Origin: JAVBOD01 sp031551045 | GTDB taxonomy: Bacteria > Bacteroidota > Bacteroidia > Bacteroidales > UBA932 | DNA length: 10,856 nucleotides | NCBI GenBank assembly: GCA_031551045.1 | Contig: JAVBOD010000038.1 | Coordinates: 1 to 10,856 of the forward strand | Direction: 5' to 3' | Shown: positions 1 to 6,561 of the stretch, one piece after another | Layout: the number at the start of each line of letters is the position of its first letter | Numbering within the stretch: the first letter of the stretch is position 1 | Program-made: the position numbers and the translations under genes | Notes under the pieces: generated by a model | Told to the model about the DNA's origin: nothing | The model's database searches: none | The model's input: the letters and a program-made list of their open reading frames with translations, nothing else

Positions 1-1839
1 ACCGAATTGTGCCAGGCGGTCGGTGCGGTCCATTCCTTTCGAGAAAAATGTGTTGTTGGCTTCGGTTTGCGGGCCGGGATATACGTATTCAATCAAAGGA
101 TATTTTTTGGTGGAATCGAACTCGAATGGTTTATACATTACGCCGTAGATATCGGTAATTCCGTCGTCGGCTTTCGCTTTGAATATTTCGGGGAATTTGT
201 ATCCGGCTTCGAACAGGCGCGACAAATCGGCAGTTTCCAGTTCCATCACCTTACGGCCGGTGTTATCACATAAAATAGATTTCGGGACAGTGTTCACGCG
301 CGAGAAATTATCGATGAAGAATTTTTCGTCGTCATCCATATTCGCCATGTGGTCGAAGTCGCCGGCGTTCAATAATTTTAAGCCGCTACCGTCGAAGTTC
401 ACGCGGTAGAGATGCGTGTAGTACGGATTTTCGTTCGGTTCTTTACCGTTGGCGGTGAAATACAACACGCGGTTCGCCTCGTCGATACCGGCAATGCTTT
501 CGCAGTGATAAGGGCCGGAGGTAATCGCATTTTTCAAATTTCCATTGCCGTCATACAAATAAAAATGCGCCCAGCCCGTGCGTTCCGACCATTGTATGAG
601 TTCCCTGCCGTTATTCACATAGCCCAACGGGCGGGTTTCTACATACGTATTCAAGCGTTCTTCAATCAACACTTTCACTTCTCCGCTTTTTACGTTCACT
701 TCACAAATATCCACCCGCTTGATATCGCGGCTGGTGCGTGTGAGGTAGAATTTATCGGGCGTACCGAGCCACACGGAGGCATTGTAATCATCATCGCGAT
801 TCTTTTTCAGTACGGGTTTCCGTGCCACGGAAATAGTTTGGTCTTTAAAGGCTGCCGTGTTTATTTCCCGATAAGTTTTAGCCTGCATATCGAAAATATA
901 CAAATGTTGTTGTGGCGCTTCGGCCTCGCCGGGCATGTGATATTTATAAGTCTCCAAGGTGGGGCGCGGCGTAGCAATGCTATTGATAACCCACAATTCT
1001 TTCACGTTGCGTTCATCGGTACGGTTGAGTAGAACGTGTTTTGAATCGGGAGACCACATGCCGAAGGCGCCTTTGCGTTTGTCCTTATTTTTTTCCTTAT
1101 CTACATTGGTTTCGTTGCGCTCGCGCCCCCAGCTGAAATCCTCTTCCCCATCGGTCGTTAATTGATGTTCCACAATGGTGCTGTCGTCTTCGTTCTTGCG
1201 AGCTTTTGCAAAATTTTCTTTGTCCATCCAATACAAATTATTTTGCTTGGTAAAAACGACCATTTCTCCGTCGGGCGAAATGTTTGCCCAACGCGGATAT
1301 TCTTTTTCTTTGTCGTAATCTTTCAGTTCGGTCAACTGGCCGGTTGTCAGGTTATAATCGAAATAAAAAACTTTTTTTTCTTTTCCCTTGCTTTCTCCTT
1401 TTTTCTGCGGCTCATCTTTTTTTCCTTCCTCTTTCTTATCCACGTCGAGCGTACTTCTGATTTCGAAACGGATGATATTTTCATCGTCCAAAAATTTCAG
1501 GTTTTGGATAGGCACGTGTTGTGCATCAAAGGGGTCTTTTACAATCAGCGTGATGTCGGCCGCCAGTTTGGCAGCATCGAATAGTTCGCGTTTGGATCCT
1601 TTAGCGGCATCCACCATATACCATTTGCTCCCTTCGGGCGTTCCGTAGGTGTACCAGAACTTGTTGCCTTTCTTCAACCAATGTGCATCAACCGCCGTTG
1701 AAAATACCATTTTATTCACTTTGGCCGGAGAAAAACGCGAGGGCGCCTCGTAATTACTTTTCGTAACAGGAGTGTTTTGTGCTATGCCGAATGTCATGCA
1801 AAAACATAGCAAGCACAGGACGGGAATAAGTTTTTTCAT
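1..1839 (-). CDS. Exported S9 family peptidase (DPP IV-like), C-terminal part cut off by window edge
   Basis: An uninterrupted frame of 613 codons runs from ATG at 1839 to the left edge. The N-terminus is a standard signal peptide: two lysines, a hydrophobic core (about residues 4-17) and a likely signal peptidase I site at GIA-Q, residues 18-21, so the product should be periplasmic or otherwise exported. The body is a beta-propeller of the DPP IV N-terminal type, with blade motifs such as ISPDGEMVVFT and GMWSPDSKHVLLNRTDE and a conserved DDDYNASVWLG stretch. The last visible residues (KYPLIEYVYPGPQ) mark the entry into the alpha/beta-hydrolase domain; the catalytic Ser, Asp and His lie beyond the edge, so activity cannot be judged. 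The family normally exceeds 700 residues. A lysine/glutamate-rich insertion lies at about residues 133-157. Substrate preference (dipeptidyl, tripeptidyl or other) is not readable. Start choice is supported by the signal peptide and a -7 box 32 bases upstream. The family call is firm; the exact peptidase type is not. Confidence 0.9.
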   Translation of the reverse strand, partial: MKKLIPVLCLLCFCMTFGIAQNTPVTKSNYEAPSRFSPAKVNKMVFSTAVDAHWLKKGNKFWYTYGTPEGSKWYMVDAAKGSKRELFDAAKLAADITLIVKDPFDAQHVPIQNLKFLDDENIIRFEIRSTLDVDKKEEGKKDEPQKKGESKGKEKKVFYFDYNLTTGQLTELKDYDKEKEYPRWANISPDGEMVVFTKQNNLYWMDKENFAKARKNEDDSTIVEHQLTTDGEEDFSWGRERNETNVDKEKNKDKRKGAFGMWSPDSKHVLLNRTDERNVKELWVINSIATPRPTLETYKYHMPGEAEAPQQHLYIFDMQAKTYREINTAAFKDQTISVARKPVLKKNRDDDYNASVWLGTPDKFYLTRTSRDIKRVDICEVNVKSGEVKVLIEERLNTYVETRPLGYVNNGRELIQWSERTGWAHFYLYDGNGNLKNAITSGPYHCESIAGIDEANRVLYFTANGKEPNENPYYTHLYRVNFDGSGLKLLNAGDFDHMANMDDDEKFFIDNFSRVNTVPKSILCDNTGRKVMELETADLSRLFEAGYKFPEIFKAKADDGITDIYGVMYKPFEFDSTKKYPLIEYVYPGPQTEANNTFFSKGMDRTDRLAQFG

Positions 1840-1871
1840 ATTGATGATGTTTTAAGTTTTCAGTATTGCCA

Positions 1872-1879
1872 CAAAGATA
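1872..1879 (-). promoter_or_regulatory. Bacteroidota-type -7 box for the S9 peptidase
   Basis: On the minus strand the bases read TATCTTTG, an exact match to the Bacteroidota -7 consensus TAnnTTTG, ending 32 bases before the ATG at 1839. No TTTG-like -33 element is visible 19-21 bases upstream, so this is half of a promoter signature only. Confidence 0.5.
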
Positions 1880-1923
1880 AGAGAATTTGTTTTATTGGAG
1901 CGGCCGGATTCTGAAAATTACAC

Positions 1924-1931
1924 TAAATTTA
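1924..1931 (+). promoter_or_regulatory. Weak -7-like box for the Imm1-like gene
   Basis: TAAATTTA matches TAnnTTTG except at the last base and ends 21 bases before the ATG at 1953, a sensible spacing. A TTG at 1895-1897 is 26 bases upstream, longer than the usual 19-21, so the -33 element is doubtful. The sequence is AT-rich and chance matches are easy. Confidence 0.25.
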
Positions 1932-1952
1932 CCCCCTTAAACCCAATCTATT

Positions 1953-2336
1953 ATGAAAGTTTCACATTTTGGCGGAACGGTGGATTGTGAGACGATGGAC
2001 GCATTTGAGGCTGTTTTAAACATGCGTTATGGAACCGAAGTAAACGAATTCTGGATCTACGACAAAGAGAAAAATCCATGTCTTGCGATATTGGTGAATC
2101 ATGAATATGCGAATCTTACTTATTTTCCCGAGGATGGACATCCCGGCTTTCAGTCTGTGGGCAGAAACCCCGATCTAAATTTGAGAGGAATGACTATTTT
2201 TTATACAAATACCCCTTATGAAGAAATTGAGGTTAGCAATGATGCTATCGTCCGTTTTTTTCAAAGCGCGGGAAGCGGCAAAAGAGTTTTTATGTCGTTG
2301 ACACAACCAACTTGCATAGAGTGGCTCGAATTATAG
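1953..2336 (+). CDS. Imm1-like immunity protein, orphan
   Basis: A 127-residue cytosolic-type protein with no signal peptide or membrane segment. Its pattern resembles the Imm1 family of polymorphic-toxin immunity proteins as I recall it: a short N-terminal strand region, a central LTYFPEDGHPGFQSVG block (residues 55-70), a FYTN strand followed by a short acidic stretch (about 83-92), then a helix and loop AIVRFFQSAGSGKR (98-111) and a terminal IEWLEL (122-127) matching the usual closing 'P..v.W' of the family. Imm1 proteins neutralise nuclease- or deaminase-type toxin tips delivered by neighbouring or sibling cells. No toxin gene precedes it: upstream is only the 113-base divergent spacer shared with the S9 peptidase gene. 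It is therefore an orphan immunity gene, or part of a decayed cassette with the short frame that follows at 2365. To the eye it is AT-richer than its neighbours. The family call rests on remembered pattern, not a profile search, so it is moderate; the frame itself is convincing. Confidence 0.6.
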   Translation: MKVSHFGGTVDCETMDAFEAVLNMRYGTEVNEFWIYDKEKNPCLAILVNHEYANLTYFPEDGHPGFQSVGRNPDLNLRGMTIFYTNTPYEEIEVSNDAIVRFFQSAGSGKRVFMSLTQPTCIEWLEL

Positions 2337-2364
2337 AATTGCTTTAGCCAAGCTGTGTTGAATA

Positions 2365-2523
2365 ATGTCATTAGCGGAGGCAGGTATTTTTTCAGATGAT
2401 ATTTGGCTTGGCGAAACAAATCGAGTCAGCATTTGTAAAAAAAATCACGGTGTTGATGGAGGAATTGGCGGCGGAATAAAACGCCCCAATCCCAAAGCCG
2501 GATCAAAACGCACTATTAATTAA
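2365..2523 (+). CDS. Possible small ORF or toxin-tip remnant (52 aa)
   Basis: A 52-codon frame opens with ATG at 2365, 28 bases after the Imm1-like gene, and ends at TAA 2521-2523, overlapping the convergent transporter gene's last 21 bases. The peptide has a protein-like look: an acidic N-terminal half (AEAGIFSDDIWLGETN, from about residue 4), a short basic stretch with CKKNH, a glycine cluster (GGIGGG) and a basic tail (KRPNPKAGSKRTIN). I do not recognise the family. Its position right after an immunity gene, with a compact basic tail, fits either the broken C-terminal tip of a displaced polymorphic toxin or a small standalone gene. No ribosome binding site is evident, which means little in this phylum. 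It could also be a chance frame, since open frames of this length are common. Confidence 0.3.
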   Translation: MSLAEAGIFSDDIWLGETNRVSICKKNHGVDGGIGGGIKRPNPKAGSKRTIN

Positions 2524-3876
2524 AATAATAGCAATAGCCACGGGAATAATATATTTCAATAAAAACAGTACCGTGTTGAACGAGTGCATGCGAATGCTTC
2601 CGCCATTGGTGAGTTCGTCATACACATCGGTGCGCTTCATTTTCCATCCGACGAAAAGTACAATCAGCAACCCTCCCAACGGTAATAAGATATTGGATGA
2701 AAGGTAGTCGAACATGTCGAAAATATTTTTTCCGAAAATAGTTACATCGCTTAATGAACCTTGCGAGAGCGACGAGAAAGCGCCCAATATGCCAATCGCT
2801 GTTATGGCAATGCCCACGGCCATTCCGCGTTTTATGTGAAATTCTTCTTTCAGATAGGCGGTTATTACTTCGAGCAACGAAATGGCTGAGGTAAGTGCCG
2901 CCACCATTAATACGATGAAAAACACCACAGAGAAGAATGTTCCGAAAGGTAATTGCATGAAAATTTTCGGTACGGTGATAAATACCAGGCTCGGCCCTTC
3001 GCCGGGAGCAATGCCGAAGGCAAACACCGCCGGCATAATGGCTAAACCGGCCAATAATGCAAACCCCGTGTCGGCAAGCATTACTTTAAAAGACGTATTT
3101 ATCAGATTGGCGTTCTTTTTTACATAAGACCCGTAAGTTATTACACAGCCCATTCCTAAACTCAATGAAAAGAAGGCTTGGCCAAGTGCTGCCAGCGCCA
3201 CTTCGCCCGTAATTTTCGAGAAATCGGGTTTAAACAAATATTCCACTCCGGCGCCGGCTCCAGGCAACATTAGCGCTCGGACAGCCAGCAGCATCACCAT
3301 GAAAAACAATACCGGCATCAGGATTTTCGAATATTTCTCAATGCCGTTTTTGATTCCGAAAAACACAATAGCGCCGGATAAGCATAAGAATAACAAATGC
3401 CAAAACAACGGCTCTACGGGCGATGCAATAAAATGGTTAAACATCGTTTCCAGCGTGTTGCTACTGTCCCTTTCCGAAAACACCCCCGTAATCGATAGTT
3501 CGATGTATTTCAACGTCCAGCCGCCCACAACACTGTAAAACGCCATGATGCACAAAGCGGCCAGCACGCTTAAAAATCCTATTCCAGGCCAAGCCGTTCC
3601 CGGCGCTAATTTCCGGAAAGCGCCGAATACGTTCGATTGTGTGCGGCGGCCGATAATAAATTCCGAAAACATAATCGGCAAGCAAATGACAATCACGAAA
3701 AGCAAATATAAAAGAATGAATGCCGCTCCGCCATGCGTTCCTACCATGTAGGGGAAACGCCATAAATTGCCAAGCCCCACTGCTGAACCGGCCACCGCCA
3801 CCAGCACCCCGAATTTACTGGTAAATCCATCCCGGGATTCCTTCCTTTCCGGTGAATTATCTTTCTTCGTTTCCAT
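2503..3876 (-). CDS. Sodium:neurotransmitter symporter family (SNF) amino-acid transporter
   Basis: A 457-residue inner-membrane protein with about 11 hydrophobic segments, the count typical of bacterial SNF members such as MhsT and Tyt1. TM1 carries the signature GLGNLWRFPY (residues 34-43), where the unwound Gly-Asn region binds sodium and substrate in LeuT-fold transporters. TM6 has the expected break in FFSLSLGMG (235-243), and TM8 holds T339 and S340 within AALTSAISLLE, the positions of the second sodium site in LeuT. It should therefore import an amino acid with sodium; the substrate cannot be read from these motifs, though SNF members in bacteria often take aromatic or branched hydrophobic amino acids. 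The soluble N-terminus (1-19) is highly charged. The gene lies 98 bases downstream of lpxK on the same strand, so read-through is possible, but no functional link with lipid A synthesis is expected. I found no clear promoter in the 98-base gap. Family assignment is firm. Confidence 0.95.
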   Translation of the reverse strand: METKKDNSPERKESRDGFTSKFGVLVAVAGSAVGLGNLWRFPYMVGTHGGAAFILLYLLFVIVICLPIMFSEFIIGRRTQSNVFGAFRKLAPGTAWPGIGFLSVLAALCIMAFYSVVGGWTLKYIELSITGVFSERDSSNTLETMFNHFIASPVEPLFWHLLFLCLSGAIVFFGIKNGIEKYSKILMPVLFFMVMLLAVRALMLPGAGAGVEYLFKPDFSKITGEVALAALGQAFFSLSLGMGCVITYGSYVKKNANLINTSFKVMLADTGFALLAGLAIMPAVFAFGIAPGEGPSLVFITVPKIFMQLPFGTFFSVVFFIVLMVAALTSAISLLEVITAYLKEEFHIKRGMAVGIAITAIGILGAFSSLSQGSLSDVTIFGKNIFDMFDYLSSNILLPLGGLLIVLFVGWKMKRTDVYDELTNGGSIRMHSFNTVLFLLKYIIPVAIAIILINSAF

Positions 3877-3952
3877 GCTATTGTGTATTTTGAGTTGGAT
3901 AACCTTGGTGTTGATAAATACTAAAACCCGTTGATGATATTCATCTTTTTAT

Positions 3953-3973
3953 GCTCCTTTGGGCTAAGGAGGC
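3953..3973. other. Short imperfect hairpin after lpxK
   Basis: The bases GCTCCTT and AAGGAGGC form a 7-bp stem with one bulged G around a loop of about six bases. It begins one base past the lpxK stop codon. Read in the lpxK direction it is followed by ATAAAAAG rather than a T-run, so it does not look like an intrinsic terminator; it may be a minor mRNA structure between lpxK and the transporter gene, or chance. Confidence 0.2.
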
Positions 3974-3974
3974 T

Positions 3975-5054
3975 TTACCCTATCGGATACAAAATCGTGT
4001 TCCGCCGGTTCTTCCGGACATAACTTACAATGTATTTTGCGAACTTGGCTTTATCGGCTTCTTCTAAAAATGCTACTTCTACCGGAATATAAAAGAAACG
4101 TTGCTTTGCTTCATCCGCCAGCCCTTGTGTTTCGTATAAGCGCAAAGCATCTTTTTCGGTGGTGAGCAACAGCGCTTCGGGATATTGCGCTGCAACCGCA
4201 TTAATTTTCTGCACATCATTGGCCGAAAAAGCGTGATGGTCGGGAAAAGCCAGATGCGCTTTCAGGCGATGTTCTCTCTTCACCTGTTCCAGAAATGGCG
4301 CCGGATTGGCTATGCCCGTAACGGCAATTGCTTCGCTTGCTTTTTGGCTGAAATTACTTTCTTCGAAAACCGCCCGCTTGCCCCCGTAGTTGAATGTCGA
4401 AAAATACAGCTGTTGATAAGGATAAGCGTGCACGTCTTTCGACATCACGCGCCGTTCAATGGGTTTGAGCTGCGCCGGGCATTTAGTGAGGAAAATGATA
4501 TCGGCGCGGCGTTGCTGTCCTTTGCTATCGCGTAAACGCCCCAGGGGAAGATAAAAATCTTTCCGGACAGGGCGATTGTAGTCTATCATAAGCAACGACA
4601 AGGCCGGCCTTATCTTGCGGTACTGAAACGCATCGTCCAAAATCACGGCTTGCAAATCCGGCACATCCTTCATCAACCGTTGGATGCCATGTATGCGATC
4701 AACATCTACGGCTACCGTTACTTCCGGAAATTTACGCTTCATCTGCAAAGGTTCGTCGCCTGCTTGTCCGGCAGTATCCGTTGCCTCCACATAGCGAAAT
4801 CCTTTTGTCCTGCGTTTGTAGCCGCGCGAAAGCACCGCTATTTTCATCGTAGTGTGCAGCATGGAAATCAACATTTCGGTGTGCGGCGTTTTGCCGGTTC
4901 CGCCCACGGTAATATTTCCAACGCTGATGACGGGTAAATCGAATGCTGTGGAGTGAAAAAAATTCCAATCATATAATTTATTACGGATAAAAACCGTTAA
5001 GCCATAGAGCAGGCTTAGCGGCCCCAAGACTAATACGCTGAAAAATCGCTTCAT
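3975..5054 (-). CDS. lpxK: Tetraacyldisaccharide 4'-kinase (lipid A biosynthesis)
   Basis: LpxK transfers phosphate from ATP to the 4' position of the lipid A disaccharide precursor at the cytoplasmic face of the inner membrane, giving lipid IVA. The 359-residue product has the family layout: a short hydrophobic N-terminal segment (about residues 4-23) that anchors it to the membrane, the P-loop GNITVGGTGKT (46-56), SRGYKR (76-81), GDEP (99-102), the LDDAFQYR block (139-146) whose paired aspartates are catalytic or metal-binding in the family, LGRLRD (171-176) and PDHHAF (271-276). Many LpxK proteins have DDGFQH where this has DDAFQY; the Ala/Tyr form looks like a lineage variant rather than damage. 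Length is normal. The start is supported by a good promoter 18 bases upstream. It is divergent from the rRNA methyltransferase gene and followed on the same strand by the SNF transporter. Call is firm. Confidence 0.96.
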   Translation of the reverse strand: MKRFFSVLVLGPLSLLYGLTVFIRNKLYDWNFFHSTAFDLPVISVGNITVGGTGKTPHTEMLISMLHTTMKIAVLSRGYKRRTKGFRYVEATDTAGQAGDEPLQMKRKFPEVTVAVDVDRIHGIQRLMKDVPDLQAVILDDAFQYRKIRPALSLLMIDYNRPVRKDFYLPLGRLRDSKGQQRRADIIFLTKCPAQLKPIERRVMSKDVHAYPYQQLYFSTFNYGGKRAVFEESNFSQKASEAIAVTGIANPAPFLEQVKREHRLKAHLAFPDHHAFSANDVQKINAVAAQYPEALLLTTEKDALRLYETQGLADEAKQRFFYIPVEVAFLEEADKAKFAKYIVSYVRKNRRNTILYPIG

Positions 5055-5072
5055 GTCCGAGGAAATTTGCGC

Positions 5073-5104
5073 TAAAATTACAAATCATTTAAATGTCTTC
5101 CAAA
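5073..5104 (-). promoter_or_regulatory. Bacteroidota-type promoter for lpxK
   Basis: On the minus strand TTTG (5104-5101) is separated by exactly 20 bases from TAATTTTA (5080-5073), matching the TTTG / TAnnTTTG pattern save for the last base. The -7 element ends 18 bases before the lpxK ATG, giving a very short leader. Its -33 half lies just upstream of the rsmF -7 box, so the two divergent promoters share about 50 bases. Confidence 0.5.
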
Positions 5105-5114
5105 AATTATTTAT

Positions 5115-5122
5115 TATTTTTG
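5115..5122 (+). promoter_or_regulatory. -7 box that decides the methyltransferase start
   Basis: TATTTTTG is an exact TAnnTTTG match. Transcription would begin near 5129, between the upstream ATG at 5093 and the ATG at 5141; only the latter would be on the message, with a leader of about a dozen bases. A convincing -33 TTTG is missing at the usual distance. Confidence 0.45.
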
Positions 5123-5140
5123 TTGAACAGATACGATTTC

Positions 5141-6499
5141 ATGCAGTTACCCGAACGTTTTATTACCCAAATGCAGGGCTTGCTCGGCGAGGAAACGAGC
5201 GCTTTTTTGCTGGCCCTGGACACTGCGCCGCCGGTAAGTATCCGCTATAACCGGCACAAGGCGGGAATAGCGGAACCTTCTTTTTTTGACGAAAATGAAC
5301 CGGTTCCGTGGTGCGAAAGCGGCTACTATTTACCCGCCCGCCCTGTGTTTACCCTCGATCCCTTGTTGCATGCCGGAGTTTATTACGTGCAAGAAGCGTC
5401 GTCGCTATTTTTAGCCTATTTGGCCGGACAACTTTTTACCGGAAACGCTGTCAAATGTTTGGATTTGTGTGCGGCGCCCGGTGGAAAATCAACCTTATTG
5501 GCCGATTTTTTACCTGCCGGAAGCTTATTGGCGGCGAACGAAGTCATTCGCCCGCGTACGGCCATCCTTCAGGAAAACCTCGTAAAATGGGGAAATCCGA
5601 ACGTTGTTGTGACTAATAACGACCCGAAAGATTTTGCCGCATTGCCGCATTTTTTTGATGTATTGCTTATCGATGCGCCATGCTCGGGCGAAGGGATGTT
5701 CCGCAAAGACCCGGCGGCAGTGAGCGAATGGAGCCCGGCCAATGTCCAATTGTGCGCCGAACGCCAACGCCGCATTGTAGCCGATGCGTGGGAAACATTA
5801 GCACCCGACGGGATTTTATTATACAGCACTTGCACGTACAATCGAACGGAAAACGAAGATAATGTGCAATGGATTTGCGAGACATTGGGCGCGGAGTTAT
5901 TGCACGTACCGGTCCCTTCTGCCTGGAATATTACAGAAAGCGAAGGCGGCTACCGTTTCTATCCGCATAAAACAAAAGGAGAAGGTTTTTTTGTGAGTGT
6001 CCTGCGAAAAACCGGCTGTAACGCAAAAAAAACTTCTGCAAAATATAGTACAAAATCAACCAAAGCAAAACAAGGCGACACTTTACCGCTTCCGAAAGAA
6101 ATTCAAAAGTGGTTGAAGGACGATTTTATTTTTAAACGCCGGCAAGAAAAAATTGTAGCGTTGCCTGTCCTATACGAGCAAGAAATGAACTTGCTTCAAC
6201 ATTATCTGCACGTTTGGCAAGCCGGCGTTGCAGTGGCCGAGGTAAAAGGAAAAGACGTGATTCCGGATATTGCATTAGCGCTTTCGGATGCGGTAAATAA
6301 AAACGCCTTTCCTTTGGAGAATGTTGATTTACTGACAGCGCAACGATACTTGCGCCGCGAAAATATACTCTTGCCCAATGCTCCGAAAGGTTTTATACTT
6401 ATCTCTTACAAAAATCAGCCGTTAGGTTTTGTGAAAAATCTCGGAATGCGCGCCAACAATCTCTTTCCCACCGCATGGCGCATACGGATGAGTTTGTAG
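5141..6499 (+). CDS. rsmF: RsmF/YebU-like rRNA (cytosine-C5)-methyltransferase
   Basis: A SAM-dependent RNA m5C methyltransferase of the NOL1/NOP2/Sun group; E. coli RsmF modifies a cytosine in 16S rRNA, and the same role is inferred here. With the start at 5141 it has 452 residues. The SAM-binding motif DLCAAPGGKS is at 108-117, motif IV DAPCSGEGMF at 178-187 (C181, product release) and motif VI STCTYN at 229-234 (C231, the nucleophile in this family); both cysteines are present. A basic linker (about 310-325, rich in Lys/Ser/Thr) leads to the RsmF-type C-terminal domains, ending in a PUA-like segment (PLGFVKNLGMRANNLFPTAW, near the C-terminus). An in-frame ATG at 5093 would add 16 residues, but the family usually begins MQLPE-like, and a -7 box lies between the two ATGs, so 5141 is preferred. 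It is divergent from lpxK, and rocD follows after 62 bases with its own promoter, so it is probably monocistronic. Family is firm; target base is inferred. Confidence 0.92.
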   Translation: MQLPERFITQMQGLLGEETSAFLLALDTAPPVSIRYNRHKAGIAEPSFFDENEPVPWCESGYYLPARPVFTLDPLLHAGVYYVQEASSLFLAYLAGQLFTGNAVKCLDLCAAPGGKSTLLADFLPAGSLLAANEVIRPRTAILQENLVKWGNPNVVVTNNDPKDFAALPHFFDVLLIDAPCSGEGMFRKDPAAVSEWSPANVQLCAERQRRIVADAWETLAPDGILLYSTCTYNRTENEDNVQWICETLGAELLHVPVPSAWNITESEGGYRFYPHKTKGEGFFVSVLRKTGCNAKKTSAKYSTKSTKAKQGDTLPLPKEIQKWLKDDFIFKRRQEKIVALPVLYEQEMNLLQHYLHVWQAGVAVAEVKGKDVIPDIALALSDAVNKNAFPLENVDLLTAQRYLRRENILLPNAPKGFILISYKNQPLGFVKNLGMRANNLFPTAWRIRMSL

Positions 6500-6501
6500 C
6501 A

Positions 6502-6533
6502 TTTGTATATTTCAAAGAAATTTTTTACCTTTA
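6502..6533 (+). promoter_or_regulatory. Bacteroidota-type promoter for rocD-ctlX
   Basis: TTTG at 6502-6505 and TACCTTTA at 6526-6533 are separated by 20 bases, fitting the TTTG / TAnnTTTG pattern except for the last base. The -7 box ends 28 bases before the rocD ATG. It lies wholly in the 62-base gap after the methyltransferase stop codon, which implies that rocD-ctlX is a separate transcription unit. Confidence 0.55.
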
Positions 6534-6561
6534 AAATTTATTCGTCTAACTAATTTAGTAT

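Noticed and set aside
412..1032. A 206-codon plus-strand open frame over the left S9 gene
   Set aside because: The minus strand carries a continuous 613-codon frame with signal peptide and propeller motifs; the plus-strand product has no recognisable domain and is a shadow.
2337..2502. RNA gene or riboswitch in the spacer after the immunity gene
   Set aside because: No strong stem-loops, tRNA-like cloverleaf or known conserved RNA core could be found by eye.
3953..3973. Intrinsic terminator after lpxK
   Set aside because: The stem is short with a bulge and is followed by an A-rich, not T-rich, stretch in the lpxK direction.
3975..5054. Defective LpxK because of DDAFQY instead of DDGFQH
   Set aside because: P-loop, both aspartates, GDEP and PDHH motifs are intact and length is normal; the substitution looks like a lineage variant.
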